A stretch of DNA of 64,000 nucleotides, taken from the NCBI RefSeq assembly GCF_042754225.1, contig NZ_JBHZAH010000004.1, forward strand, positions 31,792-95,791, written 5' to 3'. The position numbers and the translations under genes were made by a program. The first letter of the stretch is position 1, and each line of letters opens with the position of its first letter. The notes under the pieces were generated by a model. The model did no database searches, was not told where the DNA came from, and saw nothing but the letters and a program-made list of their open reading frames with translations. This document shows, in pieces, positions 52,021 through 61,220 of the stretch. This DNA comes from Rhodococcus_G sp042754225 (GTDB taxonomy: Bacteria; Actinomycetota; Actinomycetes; Mycobacteriales; Mycobacteriaceae).

Positions 52021-53286
52021 ATGTCCGCGAAGACCGTGACCAGAAGGCACCGACGGCGAGGGTTGTTCGCGGCCGTGGCCGTCACCGCGCTGATAGCGGC
52101 GGGGTGCTCGAGCAATTCGACGTCGACCTCGAGCAGTTCGGCGCCCTCGGGTTCGGGCGCGGCATCCTCCAGCGCGGAGAACAGCGCGCCGATGGATCCC
52201 GGGGTAGCGCAGCGTCTCGACGCCGCCATCGAGGCCACCATGACGCAGACCGCGGTGCCGGGCACGATCGTCGGGATCTGGGGTCCCGACGGCACCTACG
52301 TGAAGGCGTTCGGGGTGGCCGACAAGCAGACCCGCGCGCCGATGCAGACCGACTTCTACAGCCGGATCGGCAGTCTGACCAAGACGTTCACGGCCACCGG
52401 TGTGCTCCAGCTCGTCGACGAGGGCAAGGTGGGTCTCGACGACCCGATCTCGAAGTACGTCGACGGCGTCCCGAACGGCGACCAGATCACCATCCGGGAA
52501 CTGGCCCGGATGCAGAGCGGGCTGGCCAACTACTCGGAGAGCCCGGAGTTCCAGAAGGCGTTCTTCGCCAATCCTCGCGCGCCGTTCACCCCGCAGCAGC
52601 TCCTCGGCTACGCGTTCGCGCAGCCGCCGACGTTCCCGCCGGGGCAGGGATTCCAGTACTGCAACACCAACTACACGCTGCTCGGACTCGTGGTGGAGAA
52701 GGTCAGCGGACAGCCGCTCCCGGAGTACGTGCAGCAGAAGATCCTCGCGCCGCTGCACATGGACAAGACGGTCTTCCCCACGAACAACGCGTTCCCCGAT
52801 CCGCACGCGCAGGGCTACACCGTGCAGACCGCCGACGGCAAGGAGGCCACCACCACCGACTGGGACCCGTCCTGGGGATGGGCGGCCGGGGCGATGATCT
52901 CGACGCTCGACGACCTGCACATCTGGGGTCCCGCGCTGGCGACCGGCACCCTGCTCACGCCCGCGACGCAGGCGCAGCGGCTCGAGACGGTGAGCGCACC
53001 GGGATATGCCCCGGGTGTCGGGTACGGCCTGGGTATCTTCAACGCCGAGGGGTGGATCGGTCACAACGGCAGCCTGCCCGGATACCAGACCGTCACGGTC
53101 TACCTGCCCGAGAAGCAGACAACCCTCGTCATCATGACCAACAGCGACATCGCGTACCAGGGCTCCGAACCCAGCACCATGCTCGCGACTGCCATCACCG
53201 AGATCGTCTCCCCGGACCACGTCTACCGCCTCGCTGCGAACGGACCGGCGCCCGCGGTGCCGGCGTCGACCACCCCGACGAGCTGA
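52021..53286 (+). CDS. Serine hydrolase, beta-lactamase/DD-carboxypeptidase fold, lipoprotein
   Basis: The 421-residue product has a basic N-terminus, lipobox LIAAGC near residue 29 and a Ser-rich linker. The class C-type catalytic signs are SLTK (SxxK) in YSRIGSLTKTFTATG near 120, YCN in FQYCNTNYTLLG as the YxN motif near 220 and HNG in WIGHNGSLPGYQ as the third box. It should act outside the membrane on D-Ala peptides, esters or similar substrates. It is a single gene. Confidence 0.88.
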   Translation: MSAKTVTRRHRRRGLFAAVAVTALIAAGCSSNSTSTSSSSAPSGSGAASSSAENSAPMDPGVAQRLDAAIEATMTQTAVPGTIVGIWGPDGTYVKAFGVADKQTRAPMQTDFYSRIGSLTKTFTATGVLQLVDEGKVGLDDPISKYVDGVPNGDQITIRELARMQSGLANYSESPEFQKAFFANPRAPFTPQQLLGYAFAQPPTFPPGQGFQYCNTNYTLLGLVVEKVSGQPLPEYVQQKILAPLHMDKTVFPTNNAFPDPHAQGYTVQTADGKEATTTDWDPSWGWAAGAMISTLDDLHIWGPALATGTLLTPATQAQRLETVSAPGYAPGVGYGLGIFNAEGWIGHNGSLPGYQTVTVYLPEKQTTLVIMTNSDIAYQGSEPSTMLATAITEIVSPDHVYRLAANGPAPAVPASTTPTS

Positions 53287-53319
53287 TTCGGGACGCGCCG
53301 CCGCGGGTACGGTGAGCCG

Positions 53320-54660
53320 ATGGCGGCAATCGACGTAATTCGCGGGGACATCACGACATTCGAGGCCGACGCGATCGTGAATGCGGCGAACTCGGCGTTG
53401 CTCGGTGGCGGGGGAGTCGACGGGGCGATCCACCGTGCCGGTGGCCCACGCATCCTCGACGAGTGCCGTCGACTGCGTGCGACGACCCTGCCGGACGGGC
53501 TGCCTGCGGGTGACGCCGTCGCGACGAGCGCGGGGGACATGCCCGCCCGCTGGGTGATTCACACCGTCGGCCCGGTGTACTCCGCGAGCGAGGATCGGTC
53601 GGCGGTGCTGCGGTCGGCGTACACGCGCAGCCTCGCCGTCGCGGACGAACTGGGTGCGAGGACGGTCGCGTTCCCGTTGATCTCCGCCGGCGTCTACGGC
53701 TGGCCGCACCGGGACGCGGTGTATCAGGCGGTGACCGCGGTCCGCGGCGCCCGCACGAACGTCGAGCGGGTCGTCTTCGTCGCGTTCAGCGAACCGATGG
53801 CGGCGCTGCTGGACGCGGAACTGAGCGTGCTGACAACCGTCGGGGAGATCGCCGAGCGGCTGGGCTCCGCGCGACCGCCGGTGCTGCTCGACGTGCGCTG
53901 GGCGCTCGGCGATCCGGACGGCCGTGCACACTACGAGCGGGCGCACATCCCGGGCGCGGTGTACGTCGACCTGGAGTCCGAACTCGCCGCGCAGCCCGCC
54001 CCGGAACACGGCCGGCATCCGCTGCCGACGACCGCCGCGTTGCAGGAAAGCGCCCGGCGCTGGGGAATTCGCCAGGGCGACTCGGTGGTGGTCTACGACG
54101 CCACCGGGAACACCGCCGCGGCGCGTGCCTGGTGGCTGTTGCGCTGGGCGGGCGTCGCCGATGTCCGGATGCTCGACGGAGGACTCGCCGCGTGGACGGC
54201 GGCCGGCCTCGCACCGGAGTCCGGCGGCGGTCGGGTCCCCGAACAGGGGGACGTGCTGCTCGGCGAGGGGCACCTGCCCGCGATCGATCTCGACGACGCG
54301 GCCGACTGGCCGAGCGGCGGTGTCCTGCTCGACGCCAGGGCCGGCGAGCGCTACCGCGGCGAGGTCGAACCGGTCGACCCGCGGGCCGGGCACATACCGG
54401 GGGCCCTGAGCGCGCCGACCACCGACAATCTCGACGATGTGGGACGGTTCGCCGACGTGGCGGCGCTGCGACGGCGATTCGCCGCGCTCGGTGTCGACGG
54501 ATCGGCGCCGGTCGCGGTGTACTGCGGGTCCGGGGTGTCGGCCGCGCACGAGATCGCCGCCCTCGCCGTCGCCGGGTTCGAGGCGGCGCTGTATCCGGGA
54601 TCCTGGTCGCAGTGGTCGAACGACCCGAAGCGGCCCGCCGCCACCGGGCCGACGCCATAG
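53320..54660 (+). CDS. Macro domain fused to a two-rhodanese sulfurtransferase
   Basis: The 446-residue protein joins two units. Residues 1-165 are a macro domain with NAANSALLGGGGVDGAI at 21-37 and PLISAGVYGWP at 119-129, the ADP-ribose-binding loops of O-acetyl-ADP-ribose deacetylases. From about 167 (LSVLTTVGEIAERL) it is a complete 3-mercaptopyruvate/thiosulfate sulfurtransferase: the first rhodanese unit has Asp260 in place of Cys (VVYDATGNTAA) and the second carries active Cys402 (YCGSGVSAAH). The reading frame is unbroken and the join lies exactly where a separate sulfurtransferase would start, so a lost stop between two genes is likely. Function could link ADP-ribose and sulfur metabolism. 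Confidence 0.85.
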   Translation: MAAIDVIRGDITTFEADAIVNAANSALLGGGGVDGAIHRAGGPRILDECRRLRATTLPDGLPAGDAVATSAGDMPARWVIHTVGPVYSASEDRSAVLRSAYTRSLAVADELGARTVAFPLISAGVYGWPHRDAVYQAVTAVRGARTNVERVVFVAFSEPMAALLDAELSVLTTVGEIAERLGSARPPVLLDVRWALGDPDGRAHYERAHIPGAVYVDLESELAAQPAPEHGRHPLPTTAALQESARRWGIRQGDSVVVYDATGNTAAARAWWLLRWAGVADVRMLDGGLAAWTAAGLAPESGGGRVPEQGDVLLGEGHLPAIDLDDAADWPSGGVLLDARAGERYRGEVEPVDPRAGHIPGALSAPTTDNLDDVGRFADVAALRRRFAALGVDGSAPVAVYCGSGVSAAHEIAALAVAGFEAALYPGSWSQWSNDPKRPAATGPTP

Positions 54661-54721
54661 GAGATTGCGCCGAGGCGAACGGGAAGTCGGTGTGGCAAGA
54701 GGATTCTCGACGTCGGTCCGG

Positions 54722-55555
54722 TCAGGACCGCGAGTACTCCGAGGCCCGGCGCACCTGATCCGCAGACGGGGTGACGCCGGTGTACAGCGCGAACTGGGCG
54801 GCCGCCTGCAGTGCGATCACCTCGGACCCGGTGATCGTCGGCTTGCCCGCCGCCGCGGCGGCCCGGATCAGCGGGGTGTCGGGCGGCATCGCGACCACGT
54901 CGAACACGACCTCGGATCGTCCGATCGCGTCGGCGTCGAACGGCGACTGCCCCTCCTCGGGCCCGCCCGCCATCCCGGTCGGGGTGGCGTTCACCAGCAG
55001 TCGAGGCCGCAGGTCGCCGAGGTGGGCGCGCCAGGCGAAGCCGTACTGCTCGGCCAGGGCGGGACCGGTCGTGGGGTTGCGGGCCACCACGGTCACCGAG
55101 CGGAAGCCGCTGTCCCGCAGTGCCGCGACGACTGCCTTCGCCATGCCGCCGCTCCCCGCGACCGCCACGTCGAAGTCCGCCGGGACCTCGTGTTCGGTCA
55201 GCAGGCGGGCGACCGCCTCGTAGTCGGTGTTGTAGGCGTGCAGGGTGCCCGACTCGTTGACGATGGTGTTCACCGAGGAGATCGCCGACGCCGACTCGTG
55301 CATCACGTCCACGAACTCGATGCACGCCTCCTTGAACGGCATCGAAACGCCGCATCCACGCACCCCGAGCGCGCGGACGCCCGCGATCGCGCCGGGCAGG
55401 TCGGTCGTGGTGAACGCCTTGTACAGGAAGTCGAGGCCGAGTTCCTCGTAGAGGAAGTTGTGGAACCGGGTGCCGATGTTCGACGGCCGCCCGGAGAGGG
55501 ACATGCACAGCGTGGTGTCCCTGTTGATGCTGTCCCTGCTGATGGTCCGGTGCAC
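54722..55555 (-). CDS. Shikimate dehydrogenase family (AroE-like)
   Basis: The 277-residue protein has the AroE layout: substrate part with GCGVSMPFKEACIEFVD (catalytic Lys) and AYNTDYEAV (Asp), then the nucleotide loop AVAGSGGMAKAVVAAL and NATPTGMAGG. The Ser-Leu-Ser (MSLSGRPSNIG) site near residue 20 fits substrate binding. It is convergent with the macro/sulfurtransferase gene and alone, not in an aro cluster, so it may be a paralogue acting on quinate or another shikimate-like compound. Confidence 0.85.
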   Translation of the reverse strand: MHRTISRDSINRDTTLCMSLSGRPSNIGTRFHNFLYEELGLDFLYKAFTTTDLPGAIAGVRALGVRGCGVSMPFKEACIEFVDVMHESASAISSVNTIVNESGTLHAYNTDYEAVARLLTEHEVPADFDVAVAGSGGMAKAVVAALRDSGFRSVTVVARNPTTGPALAEQYGFAWRAHLGDLRPRLLVNATPTGMAGGPEEGQSPFDADAIGRSEVVFDVVAMPPDTPLIRAAAAAGKPTITGSEVIALQAAAQFALYTGVTPSADQVRRASEYSRS

Positions 55556-55655
55556 GGGTCGACGCTATCCCTGCCGTCGCCGGCAGTCCAGGGAGCCGAA
55601 GGGCACACCGGACGGTCGCGCGCGCCCGTCGGCTCCGCGACATCGAATTCTCTTC

Positions 55656-56552
55656 TTACGAAGCAGGTTCGGAAGTGCTGTCGGCCACCTGCTGGACCAC
55701 GTCGGCATAGGCTCGGAAGAGGCGCGGATGGGTGGTGTCGAGATTTCGGGTCAGCAGGACGGACCAGCACTCCGCCGTCAGCGCGCGGGCGCGGGTCCCG
55801 GACCATGGTTGCGGAAGCAGCTCCGGCGGCAGGAGCGGGTCCGGGGTCATCGCGCGAGTGAACTCGGATGCCAGCTCGATCGCTGCGGTGACGGCCTCGG
55901 TCTCCGCCCCGCCCGCGGTGTCGCGCAGCCGCCGGAGTCGGTTCTCCGCGACGTCGATGAGCCGCCGGTGTCCGTCGGCAATGCTGTCGAGCGGCCACAA
56001 CTGTGCCGCTATGGCGCGGGGATCGTCCGCCCCGCCCACGCTGAGGTCCGATGTGGTGCACGAGGTCACGTGGTCGGAGACCGTCAGCTTCGAGGCGAGG
56101 GCTCGGATGTGCCGTTCCCAGGGATTCGGTGAGATGTAGAGCCCGCCCTGGATCGATGCGCCACCGAGGTGGATGATCCCATCGCGCATCGCGTCCCGGG
56201 CCTGCCTGGCCGACTCTGGAATTGCGAAGGCCACGAGGTGCCAGTTCCCGTCCCAGGGCGCATCGCCGCGATCCTGCGCGAACATGAACCGCACGAACTC
56301 GAGGTCGGGCTCGATCGAGCTCTTGGCCTCCGCGGTGGCGCGCAAGACGGCCCGCCGGCCCCGTCCGTCCTGCGTGAACTGGCCGTCCGTGACGAGCCGC
56401 CGAATGCACAGCCGGACCTGTTGGTCCGTCATCCCCAGCGCATTCGCCACCGAGTAGAGCTCGTTCGCGTCGATCGTGGCGTCTTCGCGAACCATGCTCT
56501 CCACGAGGACGCGCGTCGGTACCTCGACGGTGTGTCCGTTGCCCTCGTCCAT
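55656..56552 (-). CDS. PaaX-like transcriptional regulator
   Basis: The 298-residue protein has an N-terminal winged-helix part (ELYSVANALGMTDQQVRLCI) and the PaaX core with GNWHLVAFAIPESARQARD and LGGASIQGGLYISPN, followed by a helical C-terminal part. PaaX represses phenylacetate degradation genes, but no paa genes are here, so the target is unknown. It is divergent from the gene at 56676, across a region with short inverted repeats. Confidence 0.78.
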   Translation of the reverse strand: MDEGNGHTVEVPTRVLVESMVREDATIDANELYSVANALGMTDQQVRLCIRRLVTDGQFTQDGRGRRAVLRATAEAKSSIEPDLEFVRFMFAQDRGDAPWDGNWHLVAFAIPESARQARDAMRDGIIHLGGASIQGGLYISPNPWERHIRALASKLTVSDHVTSCTTSDLSVGGADDPRAIAAQLWPLDSIADGHRRLIDVAENRLRRLRDTAGGAETEAVTAAIELASEFTRAMTPDPLLPPELLPQPWSGTRARALTAECWSVLLTRNLDTTHPRLFRAYADVVQQVADSTSEPAS

Positions 56553-56580
56553 TCGTCACCTCTTGTGATCGCGGCTGCGA

Positions 56581-56600
56581 CTATCGATGATAGAACGTTC
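56581..56600. promoter_or_regulatory. Possible operator in the PaaX-like divergent region
   Basis: CTATC-GAT-GATAG is a perfect inverted repeat at 56581-56593 and is followed at once by the palindrome GAACGTTC (56593-56600), 30 to 50 bases upstream of the regulator gene. Confidence 0.4.
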
Positions 56601-56675
56601 GTTACGGTGACGGTCCGGTGTCGGATCGCGAGGCGGAGGAACTGCTGATTGCGATCGCCTAGGTCGGAGTCGCGG

Positions 56676-57314
56676 ATGAATGGAGCGATGATGTGCATCC
56701 AGGGATGCGGCGAGAGCGGGACCTCGAACGGTGAGGAAGCAGCGGCGACGGGTATTCCTGCGCCGCTGCTTCGGGACTACCGCCACATCGGAGGAATCGA
56801 ATCGATCGAGGTTGACGGCACTCGGTACTTCTTCGGCTACGACTTCAGCGAAGATCTGGTCCTGTCCCCACTCGTCGACGACAACGAACTCATGTCGGTC
56901 TTCGCGGAGGCGCACATGGAGCAACGGGACGGCCTTCACGATCGCGCGTACTGGCGGGATCTCGTTGACGGATCACTCGAATCCTCGGGGTTGGCGGAGC
57001 CCGAATCCTGCTCCTTCGAGTCCGAACAACTGCGGCTGGTCGTCACCTCGCTGAGGAGTGTCGCAGAAACCGGAGTGCCGGTGCCTGACTTCAGTTACCC
57101 CTATCACCTCAGATTCCTGCTGTCCTCCGCGGGGCAGTGGAAAGAGCAGTTCACCGCAACTGCAGAGGGTCTCAGGGTCATCACGGGCAGTGAGAGCCCT
57201 GCCGCGGGGACCACGCTCGAGCGGATCGCTCGGGACGTCCTCGGTGAGACCCGGAATGCGATGGATGCTGCTGGGGGAAACTGGGCGGAGGTCTTCGCCG
57301 CACTCACCCCATGA
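56676..57314 (+). CDS. Hypothetical protein
   Basis: I do not recognise this 212-residue acidic protein. It has IPAPLLRDYRHIGGIESIEV, YFFGYDFSEDLVLSPLVDDN and PVPDFSYPYHLRFLLSSAGQ, no signal peptide and no membrane segment. A CIQGCG near the start could bind metal. The ATG at 56676 follows GGAG; an ATG at 56688 is also possible. It is divergent from the PaaX-like gene and may be its target. Confidence 0.6.
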   Translation: MNGAMMCIQGCGESGTSNGEEAAATGIPAPLLRDYRHIGGIESIEVDGTRYFFGYDFSEDLVLSPLVDDNELMSVFAEAHMEQRDGLHDRAYWRDLVDGSLESSGLAEPESCSFESEQLRLVVTSLRSVAETGVPVPDFSYPYHLRFLLSSAGQWKEQFTATAEGLRVITGSESPAAGTTLERIARDVLGETRNAMDAAGGNWAEVFAALTP

Positions 57315-57384
57315 CGCCGCGCGGTGCCACTCCCTGACGTTGAAGCGATCCAGCTGACACATCGCACGGTGAGACCCCCGAGGG

Positions 57385-58443
57385 TCAGGCCGGTGCGAGC
57401 CGACTGCGCAACCAGTCGACCATCATCGGCGTCAGCTCCGGCAGCTTGGTCACGGCACAATGGCCGGCGCCGGGAATCACATGGACCTCGGTGTCCGGGC
57501 GTCCTTCGAAGATCAGGGTGTCGTCGAGGGGGACGTGCACGTCGTCTGCCCCGTTGACGACGAGCATCGGCGCGTTGTGGTTGTCGCGAAGGAGGTCGCG
57601 GCGGTCGAACACTCGGGTCGCCGCGATCAGTTCTTCCCGTGTGCCTGGGGCGTCGAAACCGACTGCATTGCCGACGATGTCGGCCATTCCGTACAGCAGG
57701 CGTTCGAGGTTCGCGACCTCGAACGCCGCCGCCACCGGCGCGCCGATGTTGATCGCGGCGTCGACCGCGCCCGTCAAGCCGGATCGCACGGCGAAGTTGC
57801 CGCCGAAGGAGACGCCGAGGTGGCCCACCTTGCCGTCGCCGAGCCCGCGTGCCGCTGCAATCAGGCCGTCGACGACCTCGTCGCCGAATTCGTCCAGGGG
57901 GACCGGTGATTCGCCGGTGCCTGGCTGGTCGAAGGCGAGCACCGTGACGCCCGCGTCCTGCGCGAAAGCGACGGCGAGCGGGTGTATGTCCATCTTCCAG
58001 CCGTCGACGCCGCCGCTGAGCAGCAGGACCGGCTCGCTGCTGTACTTTCCGTCGGCGGAGAACAGGTGTACCGGGAGCTCGACGGCGCCGCTCCGGTACG
58101 GCAGCGTGAGGACGCGGCGCTCGAACCGCACCCCGAACCCGTCCGCGGCCCGCAAGTACTCGTCCACCTGGTGGCGCAGGGCCCGGCGCCGTGATTCGTT
58201 TGCGAGGACCGGGAACTTGGCGATGCCGTAGACCATGGACGCGAGCGCATGATCGCCCCGTGCGGAGTGTTTCGCCGCAAGGCGCGACCATTCGTGCACC
58301 CAGCCGCCGGGAGCGTCCGACCACATGGAGTCGATGGCTGCCCGCGCGTGCGCGAGATCCTGCGGCGCGAGTCCGAAGCTCAGGAACTGCCCGGACCGCT
58401 CCTCGATGAGCGCGTTGTGATCGACCGGAAACTCGTACGGCAT
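57385..58443 (-). CDS. Alpha/beta hydrolase, FrsA/esterase type
   Basis: The 352-residue protein has a helical N-terminal part and an alpha/beta-hydrolase core with nucleophile elbow GVSFGG (HLGVSFGGNFAVRSG), Asp in VNGADDVHVP and His in IPGAGHCAV. FrsA/DUF1100-type enzymes of this layout hydrolyse small esters or C-C bonds. The ATG at 58443 follows AAGGAG. It is divergent from a TetR gene with two operators in between, and is probably controlled by it. Confidence 0.85.
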   Translation of the reverse strand: MPYEFPVDHNALIEERSGQFLSFGLAPQDLAHARAAIDSMWSDAPGGWVHEWSRLAAKHSARGDHALASMVYGIAKFPVLANESRRRALRHQVDEYLRAADGFGVRFERRVLTLPYRSGAVELPVHLFSADGKYSSEPVLLLSGGVDGWKMDIHPLAVAFAQDAGVTVLAFDQPGTGESPVPLDEFGDEVVDGLIAAARGLGDGKVGHLGVSFGGNFAVRSGLTGAVDAAINIGAPVAAAFEVANLERLLYGMADIVGNAVGFDAPGTREELIAATRVFDRRDLLRDNHNAPMLVVNGADDVHVPLDDTLIFEGRPDTEVHVIPGAGHCAVTKLPELTPMMVDWLRSRLAPA

Positions 58444-58464
58444 GGTTCGCTCCTTCAAGGTCAT

Positions 58465-58487
58465 TAATGCAACTAATTGTTGCGTTA
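58465..58487. promoter_or_regulatory. TetR operator O1
   Basis: The core GCAAC-N5-GTTGC is flanked by TAA and TTA, giving arms TAAnGCAAC and GTTGCnTTA. It lies 22 bases upstream of the hydrolase start. Confidence 0.7.
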
Positions 58488-58514
58488 TCAACTCTGGCAT
58501 GCCGACCGAGTAAA

Positions 58515-58531
58515 CGCAACGGATTGTTGCG
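58515..58531. promoter_or_regulatory. TetR operator O2
   Basis: CGCAAC-N5-GTTGCG repeats the core of O1, 47 bases centre to centre, and lies 14 bases before the TetR start. The pair suggests that the regulator represses both genes. Confidence 0.7.
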
Positions 58532-58544
58532 GTAAGTTGGGGCC

Positions 58545-59138
58545 GTGTCAGTATCCGAGAGGCCGGGCGGGCGCAGTGCGCGTGTCCGGGAAGCCGTGTT
58601 CGCCGCCACCCTGTCCGGACTGTCGGATCGCGGCTACGCGTCGTTGACCGTCGAGGACATCGCCGAAACCGCAGGCGTGCACAAGACGACGATCTACCGG
58701 CGGTGGGGCACGCTGACCCAGCTGGTGGCCGACGCGGTCGTGGATCTGTCCGAGACCACGGTTCCGGTTCCGGACACGGGCGCCCTCGAGTCGGACCTGC
58801 ACGAGATGGCTCGCTCGATCGTCGACCTGGTCACGAGCGAATCGGGCCGCGCGATCGTCGCGGCCCTGTTCTCGGATGCCGTTCGCACACCGGAGGTGGC
58901 GGCGATCAAACGCGAGTTCTACGCCGCCAGGTACGCACTGGCCGACGTGGTCGTGCGCCGCGCCGTCGGGCGCGGCGAGATACCGGAGAACGTGTCGGCC
59001 GCCGACCTGCTCGCCGCGGTCGCCGCTCCCATCTACTACCGCCTGCTGGTGGCGGACCTACCGGTGGACCGGGTCGTCGCCGATCGCGCCGCCGCCGCGG
59101 CATTGGCAGCAGCTCGGGCCGGCGTCCTGAATGCATGA
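58545..59138 (+). CDS. TetR-family transcriptional regulator
   Basis: The 197-residue protein has the TetR DNA-binding part at residues 15-60 (SLTVEDIAETAGVHKTTIYRRW) and a helical ligand-binding C-terminal part. The GTG at 58545 is used; no strong ribosome site precedes it, so it may be a leaderless or weakly translated repressor. It probably binds the two GCAAC-N5-GTTGC sites just upstream. Confidence 0.88.
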   Translation: MSVSERPGGRSARVREAVFAATLSGLSDRGYASLTVEDIAETAGVHKTTIYRRWGTLTQLVADAVVDLSETTVPVPDTGALESDLHEMARSIVDLVTSESGRAIVAALFSDAVRTPEVAAIKREFYAARYALADVVVRRAVGRGEIPENVSAADLLAAVAAPIYYRLLVADLPVDRVVADRAAAAALAAARAGVLNA

Positions 59139-59253
59139 GCGGAACGCGCGGCCCGACCGACGGACCGGGTCGCGGCGCCATTCCCATACGGACGGAGGCG
59201 AGTCGCGCTCTCGCGGCGGTTACGACTGGTCGACGTCAGTGTGTCGAGTCCGA

Positions 59254-60333
59254 CTAGATCGAGTGTGAATTCGAGCGGGGGACATCGAGGACGAAGCTGA
59301 CGGCGCGGGCAAATTCCTCGGTCGCGGCTTTGGCCTCGTGATCGACGAGCATGCCCGCGAAACCGTGCGGCATGTTGTCAAACCGTCGTAGCTCGGCGTC
59401 GACACCGCTGTTGTGCAGTCGTGTGATCAACGTTTCGCCCTGATCGCGGAGCACATCCATGCCCGCTGTCGCGACGTAGGTGCGTGGCATCGGCGACAAA
59501 TCGGTGGCAGACAGAACTGAGAAGTGCGGATCTGTCTGTTCGTGCGAGGTTGGCGCATACCACCGCATCGCGCGACGGACACAGCCTTCATCGAGCGGGA
59601 CGGAGAACATCGCCGTCGACTGGTAGCGATCCAGGTCCCAGTCGAGCGCCGGGTACAGCAATGCGACCGCCGCGGGCCGATAGCGAGCGTCTGCCGCGAG
59701 TGCGACGGCAGCGGCAAGATTGCCTCCCGCACTGTCACCGCCGATTCCGATGCGGGCGGGATCGACACCCCACTGGTCGGCATGGTCGACCGCATAACGG
59801 AAGGTCGCGCCGGCGTCGTCGAATGCGGCAGGAAACGGGTGCTCCGGAGCCAGCCGATAGTCTGCCGAGAAAACCGAGACTCCGGCACGATCGGCGAGGA
59901 ACCGCAGCGTGTTGTCGTAGCCTGAAACGCTGCCGACGTGCCAGCCACCGCCGTGCACGAAGACCAGCAGCGGCCGCGACGGTGCTCCGTCTTCCGGTTC
60001 GTACAAGCGGGCAGCCAAGGGGCCGGCATGCCCGGGGATCGTCCATGCCGATGTGCGAACTGGGCCGGTCCGAACCGTCGTTGCCGCGCGCATCAGCCAG
60101 TCGAGCTTTCCCCTTGTGAGGGCTGAAGGCGCACGTCGGGCAAGGAGGTCGCGTTTACCCATCGTCGCCAGCAGATGTAGCCGCGGGTTCATCTGCTGGC
60201 AGTCGAGGACCGGAGGCCGGACCGGCAAGCGGCCGGAAATCCTCGGTGACACAGCCAGCGCTCTCCCGACCGACCGCTCCATCATCACGCCAGCCTCATC
60301 GACCAACCGCAATCCAATCAGCCGTTGGTCCAT
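59254..60333 (-). CDS. HSL-family alpha/beta hydrolase (esterase/lipase)
   Basis: The 359-residue protein has the oxyanion box HGGGW, the nucleophile elbow GDSAGG (IGIGGDSAGGNLAAA) and the late His in MPHGFAGM: the hormone-sensitive-lipase group. Its ATG at 60333 overlaps the end of the sigma-factor gene by 16 bases; an ATG at 60285 is an alternative. It is the last gene of the ECF41 operon, so it may share control with it. Confidence 0.85.
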   Translation of the reverse strand: MDQRLIGLRLVDEAGVMMERSVGRALAVSPRISGRLPVRPPVLDCQQMNPRLHLLATMGKRDLLARRAPSALTRGKLDWLMRAATTVRTGPVRTSAWTIPGHAGPLAARLYEPEDGAPSRPLLVFVHGGGWHVGSVSGYDNTLRFLADRAGVSVFSADYRLAPEHPFPAAFDDAGATFRYAVDHADQWGVDPARIGIGGDSAGGNLAAAVALAADARYRPAAVALLYPALDWDLDRYQSTAMFSVPLDEGCVRRAMRWYAPTSHEQTDPHFSVLSATDLSPMPRTYVATAGMDVLRDQGETLITRLHNSGVDAELRRFDNMPHGFAGMLVDHEAKAATEEFARAVSFVLDVPRSNSHSI

Positions 60334-61220
60334 GAGCCGAGCTTGTCCGGGTTCATCACGATCGCGATCTCTGCGACGCGACCGTCGACGACGGCCAGGT
60401 CCATGACCGCGATCACGTGGTCACCGATCGAGATCTCCAGTCCGGTGCGGTTGTTGACGATGGCATCCCGCACGACCATGTGCTCGCCGTGGGCCTCTCG
60501 CACGCGGACTATGCCGAGGAGGAACTGAGCGACGCGGGCCGCTCCGGTGACCGGAACGCGGGCCACGTTGACCATCCCGCCGCCATCGGACCGGACAACG
60601 ACTTCGGGAGCCAGCACGCCGATCAGTTCCTCGAGATCGCCGGTGGTGCAGGCGCGAGTGAAAGCTGACACCGCCTGCTGCCGTTCGGCGTTGTCCGACT
60701 GGAATCGTGGCCCGGAGCGGATGCGCTGGCGCGCGGCCGATGCGAGCTGCCGGCACGCGTGCGGAGTGCGACCGACGATGTCGGCGATCTCCGCGAAGGG
60801 CAGGCCGAATACATCATGCAAGATCAGGGCCACTCGTTCGCCCGGTGTCAACGATTCCATCGCGCGAAGCAACGCCAGTGACACCGACTCGTCGAGCGTG
60901 ACCGCGTCGGCTGGGTCCTGCGGTCTCGATGTCGGGTCGGTCGGGCCGATGATCCCGGGGACGGGCTCGGGCAACCAGACCCCGGCATAGGACTCACGGC
61001 GCGCACGCGCGGACCCGAGCTGATCGAGGCAGATTCTGCTGACGACACGGGTCATCCACGCGAGTGGTTCTCGGATCAGAGCGCGGTCATGCGGCGACAG
61101 GGAGTGCCACCGGATGGCGCCCTCCTGGATCGCGTCCTCGGCGTCGTGCACCGAGCCGAGAATTCTGTACGCGACCCCGAACAGGTGCCGGTAGTCGGGA
61201 GAATCGGTGGTCAGGTTCAT
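60318..61220 (-). CDS. sigJ: ECF41-type sigma factor (SigJ-like) with SnoaL-like domain
   Basis: The 300-residue protein has sigma regions 2 and 4 (residues 10-75 and 110-170: GVAYRILGSVHDAEDAIQEG; PFAEIADIVGRTPHACRQLA) and a fused SnoaL-like C-terminal part. All three ECF41 marks are present: WLPEP in the linker (82-86), DGGG (212-215) and NPDKL (290-294). In this family the C-terminal part tunes sigma activity instead of a separate anti-sigma factor. Its ATG overlaps the stop of the membrane-protein gene (ATGA). The usual ECF41 partner is a small oxidoreductase or epimerase; here a respiratory-type operon takes that place. Confidence 0.92.
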   Translation of the reverse strand: MNLTTDSPDYRHLFGVAYRILGSVHDAEDAIQEGAIRWHSLSPHDRALIREPLAWMTRVVSRICLDQLGSARARRESYAGVWLPEPVPGIIGPTDPTSRPQDPADAVTLDESVSLALLRAMESLTPGERVALILHDVFGLPFAEIADIVGRTPHACRQLASAARQRIRSGPRFQSDNAERQQAVSAFTRACTTGDLEELIGVLAPEVVVRSDGGGMVNVARVPVTGAARVAQFLLGIVRVREAHGEHMVVRDAIVNNRTGLEISIGDHVIAVMDLAVVDGRVAEIAIVMNPDKLGSWTNG

